Assembly: GCA_002495185.1 (NCBI GenBank)
Contig: DAEB01000002.1
Coordinates: forward strand, 5,433 to 29,218
DNA length: 23,786 bases
Source: Thermoplasmata archaeon UBA184
Lineage (GTDB): Archaea; Thermoplasmatota; Thermoplasmata; Lutacidiplasmatales; UBA184
Direction of reading: 5' to 3'
In this document: one piece after another, positions 1 through 6,267 of the stretch
How the letters are laid out: the number at the start of each line of letters is the position of its first letter
Position numbering within the stretch: the first letter of the stretch is position 1
Translations under genes and position numbers: made by a program
Notes under the pieces: model-generated
What the model was told of the DNA's origin: nothing
Databases searched by the model: none
Seen by the model: only the letters and a program-made list of their open reading frames with translations

Positions 1-12
1 TGGGCCCGTCCG

Positions 13-1134
13 CTACGCGAAATTTCCTCCGAGCACGAGCCCGACGAGGAACGTTCCCGCGGCCGCTCCCATCCCGATCGCGAGCATCTCGAGTCCGCTC
101 TGAAGGAACGGATGCAGCGAGGAGAGCGCGCGGAAGAGTCCGGCCAGGAAGAGGGCGACCGCGGTCGCGAGCACGGAGACTGCGATCGCGGCCGGGATGC
201 CGAAGAGAAGATACGGAACCACCGGGACGGTTCCGGCAAGAGCGAACGAGACCCCGGTCAGGAGACCCTGCCGTCCGGGCCGTTCGTTCTCCTCGGGGCT
301 CGTCCCGTACCGGTCCGCGGTGAGCGCGTTCAGGAACTGCTGGGGGTCCTGTTCGAGTCGGGCGACAACCCGGTTCGCTTCCTCCGGCGAAAGGCCCTTC
401 GCGACGTAGTCTCGGACGAGCTCGTCTCGTTTCGTGTCGGGAGCGTACTCGATCGCCTCCGAGTCCATCCGGGTCTGGGCTACCCGGGCCTCGTGCTCGG
501 CCTTCACCGAGACGTACTCCGAGGCGGCCATCGAGAGGGCGCCGGCGACGACCGCGGCGGTGCCGGCGATCAGGACCGTGCCATCGGCCCGGGTCGCGCC
601 GGCGACGCCCGTCGTCAGAGCGACCGTGCTGGCGAACCCGTCGATGGCCCCGAGCAGGAGGCTACGAAGCGAGCTTCCCTTCGCGCCGACCTGTTTCGCC
701 TCGTTCGCGGTCTCGATCTCGTGCGCGATCTCGTCCGGAAGGATGGATTTGAACAGCTGGATAGCGTCGGGGTCCTGCCAGCGTCGGGCCTGGTCCCGAT
801 ACTTCTCCACGCCGTCCACCTCGTTCCGGTGGACGAGGGACAGGACGACGCCCACGCCCAGGAGACGCGCCATGGCGACGATGAGGCGATGGTCGAGCTC
901 CCGCTTCTCCCGTGGCAGGGGACGACCGAGCTTCGTGAGGAGACCGGCCCAGAGCGCGGCGTGCCGCTCCTCATAGGAAGCGAGCTGTCGGAGCAGAGCG
1001 GCGCGGGTCGGATTCCGGTCGGCGTTGGCGAGGGACTGGTACATCCACAGGCTCGACCGCTCGTCGACGTAGTTCGCCTCGATCTCCCGGACGTCGGAAT
1101 CGGTCCACTGGAACGGAGCCGTCCCGACCGCCAC
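13..1134 (-). CDS. Ferritin-like/VIT1 fusion membrane protein (MbfA-like iron or manganese transporter)
   Basis: The N-terminal ~140 residues form a rubrerythrin-like four-helix domain with the di-iron pattern E...E-x-x-H...E...E-x-x-H (EERHA in helix 2, DEIAHE in helix 4). A CCC1/VIT1 domain follows: a first hydrophobic pair, a charged Glu-rich cytoplasmic segment of ~60 residues, then three more hydrophobic helices to the C-terminus. In characterised bacterial MbfA proteins this architecture exports iron or manganese, with the ferritin-like domain sensing or delivering metal; that role here is inferred from family. I chose GTG at 1134 (373 residues). An in-frame ATG at 1233 would add a 33-residue Arg-rich, non-conserved-looking extension and overlaps the promoter of the divergent gene. 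The gene stands alone and is divergent from the PKD protein. Confidence 0.87.
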   Translation of the reverse strand: MAVGTAPFQWTDSDVREIEANYVDERSSLWMYQSLANADRNPTRAALLRQLASYEERHAALWAGLLTKLGRPLPREKRELDHRLIVAMARLLGVGVVLSLVHRNEVDGVEKYRDQARRWQDPDAIQLFKSILPDEIAHEIETANEAKQVGAKGSSLRSLLLGAIDGFASTVALTTGVAGATRADGTVLIAGTAAVVAGALSMAASEYVSVKAEHEARVAQTRMDSEAIEYAPDTKRDELVRDYVAKGLSPEEANRVVARLEQDPQQFLNALTADRYGTSPEENERPGRQGLLTGVSFALAGTVPVVPYLLFGIPAAIAVSVLATAVALFLAGLFRALSSLHPFLQSGLEMLAIGMGAAAGTFLVGLVLGGNFA

Positions 1135-1170
1135 GCGCCCACGACCCGCCGCCCAATACCGGCCTCGCCT

Positions 1171-1181
1171 AGATATCGAAA
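1171..1181 (-). promoter_or_regulatory. TATA-like box for the MbfA-like gene
   Basis: TTTCGATATCT on the minus strand lies about 40 nt upstream of the GTG at 1134, predicting a leader of about 15 nt. A competing candidate is TTATAG on the same strand near 1235, which would give a longer leader. Both are weak matches. Confidence 0.3.
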
Positions 1182-1230
1182 TCGATGGCGCGATGGGCGG
1201 ACGGGTCTCCCGGCGGAGCTGCGCCCGCTG

Positions 1231-1240
1231 CATCTATAAC
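1231..1240 (+). promoter_or_regulatory. TATA-like box for the PKD-repeat protein
   Basis: CATCTATAAC is an isolated AT-rich patch in GC-rich DNA. Transcription would start near 1262, leaving a leader of about 60 nt before the ATG at 1326. Confidence 0.45.
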
Positions 1241-1325
1241 CCCCCTCCATGCAATTCTTTGCCGGTCGAGGCGCGGTCGGAGGGCTCCACGGGAGGAGCC
1301 GCCGTCGCCTCGGGAAGAGAAACGA

Positions 1326-2309
1326 ATGCGAGCTCACCGGTTCCTTCGGCGCGTTCTGGGATGGGTCGGATTCTGGGCGATCTCCTTGGCGGTCGTGACG
1401 TCGGTCCTCCCGCTTGCGACCGCGGAGGGACCCGCGGACGCTGCTTCCGTCTCCCTCCCAGCCGCGGAGTCGCGGGCTCCGGCCGCTACGTCCCTTCAGA
1501 TCACCAGCCTCACGATCACCCCGAGCCTGATCGTGCAAGGGAGCTCGTTCAACGCGACCGTGGTGGTGAGCGGGGGCCAGCGCCCGTACTCGTACTCTTG
1601 GACCACACTGCCATCCCCCTGCAATCCGGGAAACGTCTCCTCGTGGCTGTGCACTCCCAACAACCCCGGTCAGTACACCATCAACGTGCAGGTGACGGAC
1701 GTCGGCCACAACACGACCCAAGCCGGCAAGCCTCTCTCGGTCGTCTCGACCCTCCAGGTCGGCGGAATCAGCGTCGGGCCGAACCCGGTTTCCCAGAATT
1801 CGCAGTTCCAGGTCAGCGTGACCGTCAGCGGGGGAGCGGCACCGTACACGTTTGACTGGACGAGCGTCCCTCCCGGCTGCAGTGCGGGCAACCATAGCTC
1901 GTGGCCTTGCACCGAGTCCCAGACCGGGACCTTCCCGATCTCCGTCTTGGTCCACGACACCTCGGGCCAACAGGGCAACCGTCAGTCGTCCATCAACGTG
2001 ACGCAGTCGGGGAACGGGGGCAGCGGGAACGGCAACGGAAACGGAAGCAACCACAACGGCAACTCCTCGAACGGGCTCAACCTCTCCGGGCTCGGCTCCT
2101 TCTTCGTCTATGCCCTCATCGCGGGAATCGTCTCCTTCGCGCTCCTCGTCGCCCTCACGGTCGGGGTGATTATGATCGCGGTCATCCTAGCGCGGCGTCT
2201 CCCCCGGCCCCCCAAGAAGGGACTCGTCTGCAGCGCGTGCGGGGCGACCGCTGCGGCGGGGTCGAAGTTCTGTCCGTCGTGCGGATCCCCTCTCACCCCG
2301 GCCAAGTGA
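1326..2309 (+). CDS. Secreted PKD-like repeat protein with C-terminal TM helix and cytoplasmic zinc ribbon
   Basis: The 327-residue protein begins with basic residues and a hydrophobic stretch (signal peptide or anchor, ~5-35). Two consecutive PKD/Ig-like beta repeats follow, each with the pattern SGG-x-x-PY-x-(Y/F)-x-W and a pair of cysteines flanking an N-x-S-S-W motif. Next come an Asn/Gly linker, one strong TM helix (~residues 265-295), and a short cytoplasmic tail with a C-x2-C-x10-C-x2-C zinc ribbon. N-x-S/T sequons are frequent, as expected for a glycosylated archaeal surface protein. The start was chosen for its signal peptide; an upstream in-frame ATG at 1185 gives only a low-complexity extension. 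Role unknown: surface adhesion, or signalling through the zinc ribbon, are guesses. Threonine synthase follows after 64 bp. Confidence 0.82.
   Translation: MRAHRFLRRVLGWVGFWAISLAVVTSVLPLATAEGPADAASVSLPAAESRAPAATSLQITSLTITPSLIVQGSSFNATVVVSGGQRPYSYSWTTLPSPCNPGNVSSWLCTPNNPGQYTINVQVTDVGHNTTQAGKPLSVVSTLQVGGISVGPNPVSQNSQFQVSVTVSGGAAPYTFDWTSVPPGCSAGNHSSWPCTESQTGTFPISVLVHDTSGQQGNRQSSINVTQSGNGGSGNGNGNGSNHNGNSSNGLNLSGLGSFFVYALIAGIVSFALLVALTVGVIMIAVILARRLPRPPKKGLVCSACGATAAAGSKFCPSCGSPLTPAK
2007..2075 (+). repeat. Asn/Gly/Ser low-complexity coding linker
   Basis: The codons alternate GGN, AAC and AGC/TCN, encoding a flexible Gly-Asn-Ser spacer between the second PKD-like repeat and the TM helix. This is a low-complexity protein linker rather than a mobile or regulatory repeat. 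Confidence 0.7.
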
Positions 2310-2336
2310 GGGAAGGGCGGACGGACGACCGCCGAC

Positions 2337-2345
2337 CCTTAATCC
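2337..2345 (+). promoter_or_regulatory. TATA-like box for threonine synthase
   Basis: CTTAAT is centred about 33 nt upstream of the ATG at 2374, giving a predicted leader of only a few nucleotides. A GGGAG lies just before the ATG. Confidence 0.4.
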
Positions 2346-2373
2346 GCGGCTGACTCTCGGCCGGCCGGGAGCG

Positions 2374-3612
2374 ATGAAGACCGGCTCTCGGTTGAGCGGG
2401 CTGAGGTGCCGGGCCTGCTGCACCGAAGTGGCGGCAGGGCGGCCGGTCGGCACCTGTCCGACCTGCGGTCACACGCTGTTCGCGACGTACGATACCTCGG
2501 GCTGGGACGCCGGTTCATGGTGGCGGAGCCTTGCCGGCCGGTCCCCCGACCTCTGGAGATACCGAGAGCTCCTTCCCGTAGCGGAGAGCGAGAACATCAC
2601 GACGCTCGGAGAGGGGTTCACACCGATCCTCGACCTGGGTGAGGTGGAGGGCGCATCGGGACTCCGGGTCCTTGCCAAGGATGACGGCGCGATGCCCACC
2701 GGGTCATTCAAGGCCCGCGGGATGTCGGTCGCCGTATCGCGAGCGCGCGAACTGGGTCTGCGGGAACTATTCGTTCCGAGCGCAGGAAACGCCGGTACCG
2801 CCCTCTCGGCGTACGCCGCGCGCGCCGGGCTTCGGGCTCGCGTCTACGTCCCGGAACGGACCCCCCCGCCCATCCGTGCGGCGATCCGAAGCTACGGGGC
2901 CGGCCTGGTCGAGGTCCCCGGAACGATCCGCGAGGCGGGGGACGTCGCGAGGCTCCGCGAAAAGGGACGCGGGTCGTTCGACATGTCGACGCTTCGCGAG
3001 CCGTACCGAGTCGAAGGAAAGAAGACGATGGGGCTCGAAATCGTCGAGCAATCCGGACGGGACGGGCTGCCGGACGCCATCCTGTATCCGACGGGCGGTG
3101 GCACGGGAATCGTGGGGATGGCGAAGGCGTTCGAGGAGCTCCGCGGGCTCGGGCTCCTGGAACGAGCCCCGCGTCTCTACGCAATCCAACCCGCGGGGTG
3201 TGCTCCCGTCGTTCGCGCGATCTCGGAAGGCGCACCGCGCGTCGAACCGTGGGAGAACCCGACGACGCTCGCCCCCGGTCTCCTAGTCCCGTCACCGTTC
3301 TCCTCGGAACGGATCCTCGAGGCGGTCCGGGAGACCCGGGGAGGTGGCATCGCGGTCACCGACCGCGAAATCGTCGGCGCCATGCGGGATCTGTCGGTCC
3401 GGCATGGAGTTTCGGCGTCTCCCGAAGCAGCCGCACCGTACGCGGCGCTCCCAAAGCTGCTCCAGAAGGGGGCTCTGCGTTCCGGGGAGACCGTCTTGCT
3501 GTACCTGACGGGCACCGGGCTCATCTACTCGATGGATGAGCTCGAGGGCTCGCTAGCGCGCGACGAGCCGGGGACGCGTGGAGCCGGCTCGGCTACGAGC
3601 GCAGCAGTTTGA
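2374..3612 (+). CDS. thrC: Threonine synthase (PLP-dependent)
   Basis: This fold-type II PLP enzyme converts O-phosphohomoserine to threonine. The 412-residue protein starts with a zinc ribbon (C12-x2-C15...C28-x2-C31), as in many archaeal ThrC proteins. The PLP-lysine motif TGSFKARG follows (Lys113), then SAGNAGTALSAYAA, and the Gly-rich phosphate-binding loop in YPTGGGTGIVGM. Length and motif order fit ThrC. Cysteate synthase and threonine dehydratase are related alternatives, but the zinc ribbon and the TGSFK context favour ThrC. No other threonine-pathway gene is in the window. The last 20 bp overlap the convergent reductase gene. Confidence 0.9.
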   Translation: MKTGSRLSGLRCRACCTEVAAGRPVGTCPTCGHTLFATYDTSGWDAGSWWRSLAGRSPDLWRYRELLPVAESENITTLGEGFTPILDLGEVEGASGLRVLAKDDGAMPTGSFKARGMSVAVSRARELGLRELFVPSAGNAGTALSAYAARAGLRARVYVPERTPPPIRAAIRSYGAGLVEVPGTIREAGDVARLREKGRGSFDMSTLREPYRVEGKKTMGLEIVEQSGRDGLPDAILYPTGGGTGIVGMAKAFEELRGLGLLERAPRLYAIQPAGCAPVVRAISEGAPRVEPWENPTTLAPGLLVPSPFSSERILEAVRETRGGGIAVTDREIVGAMRDLSVRHGVSASPEAAAPYAALPKLLQKGALRSGETVLLYLTGTGLIYSMDELEGSLARDEPGTRGAGSATSAAV

Positions 3613-4240
3613 ACGCCACCTTGAAGTTGTTGAGACGGAACGCGCTCTTCACCCAGAGGATGCACAGCGATTCGAGCTCGCGGGAGCCTTCGATCCCGCC
3701 GACGTCGATCACGCTCGGCCAGCCGAAGTCGCGCAGGATCCCCTCGACGGTCTTCTTCGCTCCTTCGTCGTTGCCGCAGATGAACATATCCGGGGGACCC
3801 TGGGCGAAACTCGGCCGGAAGAAACAGGCGTTGCCGACCGTGTTGAACGCTTTCACGACACGGGCCTTCGGGATCGCTGCCTGGTTCACCTCTCCCTGCG
3901 AGGTGGTGTGACCGATTGCGAGACTCGGCACGCCCTGCGGAGAGAACGCGAGCGGGTTGGTCGCGTCGATCACGACCTTCCCGTCGAAATGCGAGACTCC
4001 GGCCTCCCGGATCGCGTCCACCGTCGCGACCCCGAAGGTCGCGAGGACGAGAATCTCGCCGAAAGCCGCCGCGTCCGAGAACGTTCCGGCGGATCCCTTT
4101 CCGTTCGTCCCCTTCGCCCAGGCATCCGTCTTCGGGTTGTACGCCGTGCGGCTCCCGAGCCGGACTTCGTGACCCAGAGCGACGAACCCCGAACCGAGGG
4201 TGGTCGCGACGACCCCGCTTCCGAGAATTCCTACCTTCAT
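3593..4240 (-). CDS. F420-dependent NADP oxidoreductase-like protein (COG2085)
   Basis: A Rossmann protein of 215 residues from the chosen ATG, with GILGSGVVATTLGSG at the N-terminus for dinucleotide binding and GSR after beta-2, which suits NADP(H) 2'-phosphate recognition. V-I-D-A-T-N-P and the later A-F-N-T-V-G motif match the NADP-dependent F420 oxidoreductase (Fno)-like family. Family members transfer hydride between F420 and NADP(H), but COG2085 also contains proteins of unknown substrate, so F420 use is inferred. ATG at 4240 was preferred over a GTG at 4261 because the Rossmann strand starts directly at it. It sits 22 bp downstream of the HNH gene on the same strand, probably cotranscribed. 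Confidence 0.82.
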   Translation of the reverse strand: MKVGILGSGVVATTLGSGFVALGHEVRLGSRTAYNPKTDAWAKGTNGKGSAGTFSDAAAFGEILVLATFGVATVDAIREAGVSHFDGKVVIDATNPLAFSPQGVPSLAIGHTTSQGEVNQAAIPKARVVKAFNTVGNACFFRPSFAQGPPDMFICGNDEGAKKTVEGILRDFGWPSVIDVGGIEGSRELESLCILWVKSAFRLNNFKVAFKLLRS

Positions 4241-4262
4241 GCCCGCGCCCCCGGCGGACACC

Positions 4263-4730
4263 CTACGATGTGATATGAAGACCCGGTCTGTCCGGGGACG
4301 GGATCTCGTCGAGCGTCCGCCGTTCCCTCATGAAGTTCTGCGTCTTCAGCCGGTGGCAGTCGCGGCAGACGGTCTGCAGGTTCGAGTACTCGAGCGCCGC
4401 CCCTCCCGCAGCGATCTCAACGATGTGGTCGACATCCAACTGACGAGCTCGTCGTCGGCCGTGACAGATCTGGCACGTGTAGCGGTCCCGAAGTAGCACG
4501 TACGTTCGGGCCGAGTCCCAAAAGTAGTGGCCGTGGAACTTCCACTGGCACTTTCGCGAACAGTACGGGCTGCGATGGTGCGGCAGGTCTCGCCCGCACT
4601 CGACGCACCGGCCGGCGCGCCGGGCCTCCGCCCGGCGGCGAGCTCCGTCCGAGAACCAGGCGGCCGAGAGGGAAACGATTCGGCCGTTCGGCCCCACGAC
4701 GACCGATTCGGAGGGGCGGGGGCCGGGCAT
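4263..4730 (-). CDS. HNH endonuclease with N-terminal zinc-binding Cys pairs
   Basis: The 155-residue protein carries a treble-clef HNH nuclease core: C86-x2-C89, D101-H102 followed by a Gly-containing loop and Asn117, then C122-x2-C125-H126. Upstream lies a second metal-binding cluster, C42-x2-C45 and C57-x3-C61, in a basic segment that probably contacts nucleic acid. The catalytic H-N-H residues look intact. There is no methyltransferase, restriction-enzyme, intein or phage gene nearby, so this is a stand-alone HNH protein of unknown physiological role. Function as a DNA nuclease is family inference. It is likely the first gene of a two-gene unit with the reductase. Confidence 0.85.
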   Translation of the reverse strand: MPGPRPSESVVVGPNGRIVSLSAAWFSDGARRRAEARRAGRCVECGRDLPHHRSPYCSRKCQWKFHGHYFWDSARTYVLLRDRYTCQICHGRRRARQLDVDHIVEIAAGGAALEYSNLQTVCRDCHRLKTQNFMRERRTLDEIPSPDRPGLHITS

Positions 4731-4733
4731 TCG

Positions 4734-4738
4734 ACCTC
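4734..4738 (-). promoter_or_regulatory. Shine-Dalgarno-like site of the HNH gene
   Basis: GAGGT on the minus strand lies 3 nt upstream of the ATG at 4730 and supports that start codon. No convincing TATA box was found immediately upstream. Confidence 0.35.
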
Positions 4739-4840
4739 AGGGCGGCCGTGGACGCTCAAGAGGCTTCCCGTGCACAGGAAACGGAGACGGACCCCGGACT
4801 CCCGGGGACCCGGTCGTCCGGACTCTCGCGCCGAAGTACG

Positions 4841-4848
4841 GTTTATCT
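4841..4848 (+). promoter_or_regulatory. TATA-like box for the aminotransferase
   Basis: GTTTATCT is centred about 27 nt upstream of the ATG at 4871, predicting a leaderless transcript. This placement decides the start codon, since an in-frame ATG at 4748 lies upstream of the box. Confidence 0.6.
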
Positions 4849-4870
4849 GCCGCGAACCTCCGGAGCCGGG

Positions 4871-5932
4871 ATGGCGTTTCCCCTCGCGGACTGGATCGAT
4901 GGACACGACGAATGTCGCCACAACCTTGCGAAGAGCGGGATGCGCGGAGCGATCCCGTCGCCGACGCCGTCGGCCCGGGACCTCCGGCAGGCGGACCCCG
5001 AAGAGCTGAGACGACAGCTCGGCGCGGACCTTGGGGTCGACCCCGCACGCGTCTTCCTCACCACCGGCGCGAGCCAAGCGAACGCGATCGCCCTCCAGTT
5101 CCTCGGCCGCCGGCAGCCCCGAGGAGCCTCCCGGAGATGTCGCGTCTGCTACCCGGAGTACCCGCCCCTCTTCGACACCGCACGCTGGTCGGGATTCCGT
5201 GTGTCCGACGACCCCGGCCCGGTCGACCTCGCGGTCGTCTCGCAACCAAGGAACCCGGAGGGAGACCTCTGGGAGCGGACGAGGGTCTTCGACTGGGCGT
5301 CCGACGCTCGCTGGCTCCTGGTCGACGAGACGTTCCGAGAGTTCTCGGGAACGCGGTCGATCCTTCGGACCGACCGGCCGAACCTCTGGGCGACCGGGTC
5401 GTTCACGAAGTTCTACGCGGGGGACGACCTTCGCGTCGGGTTCGTCGTGGCCCCGGACGAGTGCCGGCCGGAGTTCGCGCGCTTCGCGGGTCTGGTCCGC
5501 AATCTTCTCCCCTCCTACTCGGTCGCGGGGGCCCAGCGTGCACTGCGGGAGCGCGAGAAGACTCGCGCGCGCGTCCGGGCAGTTCTCGAGAGGAATATCC
5601 GCGCGCTTCGCAACTCGATCCCCGAACTCGCGCGCCCGGATTCCCCGGTGGTCTTCGACCGACCGGACTCGGGCGAGGACGGGGACGCGCTCACGGGCCG
5701 GGCGCTCGGGGCGTCGGTGCTGGTCTGCTCCGGCTCGTTCTTCGGCGACCCGACGGGCGTCCGGCTCTGCCTGACCCAGCGGACGTTTCCCATCGATCTC
5801 GCGGCGTACTGCGCCGTTCGTGACCTCCTCGCGAGGCCGCCCGAGGCTCGCGGCGGACCTACCGGTCGTACGGTTCGAGCCGTTCGACCGCGCCTTGCGG
5901 GAACCGACCGAGCGAAAGCCTCGCCATCGTGA
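4871..5932 (+). CDS. Fold-type I PLP-dependent aminotransferase (class I/II)
   Basis: The 353-residue protein has the expected order of PLP-binding elements: the GASQAN substrate/phosphate loop (~66-71), YPEYPPL (~94-100), Asn128 in R-N-P-E-G (equivalent to the N-P-x-G motif), Asp152 in L-L-V-D-E-T-F, Lys180 in G-S-F-T-K-F-Y (Schiff base) and Arg188. G-V-R-L-C-L-T near the C-terminus supplies the likely carboxylate-binding Arg. It resembles histidinol-phosphate or aspartate aminotransferase relatives, but the substrate cannot be assigned. No his operon or cobalamin gene is near. The final ~28 residues are low-complexity and overlap the convergent 96-residue gene by 74 bp, so the tail may be dispensable. 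Confidence 0.83.
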   Translation: MAFPLADWIDGHDECRHNLAKSGMRGAIPSPTPSARDLRQADPEELRRQLGADLGVDPARVFLTTGASQANAIALQFLGRRQPRGASRRCRVCYPEYPPLFDTARWSGFRVSDDPGPVDLAVVSQPRNPEGDLWERTRVFDWASDARWLLVDETFREFSGTRSILRTDRPNLWATGSFTKFYAGDDLRVGFVVAPDECRPEFARFAGLVRNLLPSYSVAGAQRALREREKTRARVRAVLERNIRALRNSIPELARPDSPVVFDRPDSGEDGDALTGRALGASVLVCSGSFFGDPTGVRLCLTQRTFPIDLAAYCAVRDLLARPPEARGGPTGRTVRAVRPRLAGTDRAKASPS

Positions 5933-6149
5933 CACGGTGGACGGACTCGACCCGTTCGGGAGGCGTTCGACCCGCCCGCTCTTTGAGGAACGTGGACGCG
6001 AAGCGGACCGCCTGCGCCGGGTCGGATTGCTGGGCGAGAAGAAACCCGCGAGCGAGCTCGGTCAGGACGGCCCGCGCCGGGACGACCTCCTCGATCTCCT
6101 CGAGCTCGCGGTCGAACGACGCTGCGCGCGCGCGGTCCAGAGGGCCCAT
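5859..6149 (-). CDS. Hypothetical 96-residue helical protein
   Basis: No family recognised. The protein is charged and probably all-helical, with an acidic patch (REL-EEIEEVV) near the N-terminus and a basic C-terminus; it has no cysteines, signal peptide or TM helix. I consider it real because a strong TATA box (TTTTATG) lies 30 nt upstream of the ATG at 6149, it fills the gap between two plus-strand genes, and its composition is unlike that of a random antisense frame. The open frame continues upstream of this ATG, but that extension crosses the promoter and the start of the divergent aminotransferase. It may act as a small regulator or adaptor; this is not supported by sequence. Confidence 0.55.
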   Translation of the reverse strand: MGPLDRARAASFDRELEEIEEVVPARAVLTELARGFLLAQQSDPAQAVRFASTFLKERAGRTPPERVESVHRVTMARLSLGRFPQGAVERLEPYDR

Positions 6150-6174
6150 CTCGGGAAAACGACCCGGGCGTGCG

Positions 6175-6183
6175 GCATAAAAG
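6175..6183 (-). promoter_or_regulatory. TATA-like box for the 96-residue gene
   Basis: CTTTTATG on the minus strand, about 30 nt upstream of the ATG at 6149. It is one of the best TATA matches in the window and implies a leaderless mRNA. Confidence 0.6.
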
Positions 6184-6228
6184 CAGACGTTCCAGAGGAG
6201 AGGGGAGGTCAACTGTCGCACCCGTGAA

Positions 6229-6237
6229 CATTTTACC
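6229..6237 (+). promoter_or_regulatory. TATA-like box for the class III aminotransferase operon
   Basis: CATTTTACC is centred about 35 nt upstream of the ATG at 6268, predicting a leader of roughly 10 nt. Confidence 0.5.
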
Positions 6238-6267
6238 CTCGGACCGGCGTGCGCGTCGTCGAGAGCC

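Noticed and set aside
615..2054. Long minus-strand open frame spanning the PKD-protein and MbfA-like genes
   Set aside because: Arg/Ser/Pro-rich translation with no recognisable motif; it crosses two well-supported genes and their divergent promoter. A GC-driven shadow frame.
4346..5935. Long minus-strand open frame opposite the aminotransferase and through the HNH gene in another frame
   Set aside because: Low-complexity Arg/Glu/Pro composition; the aminotransferase and HNH frames carry intact catalytic motifs.
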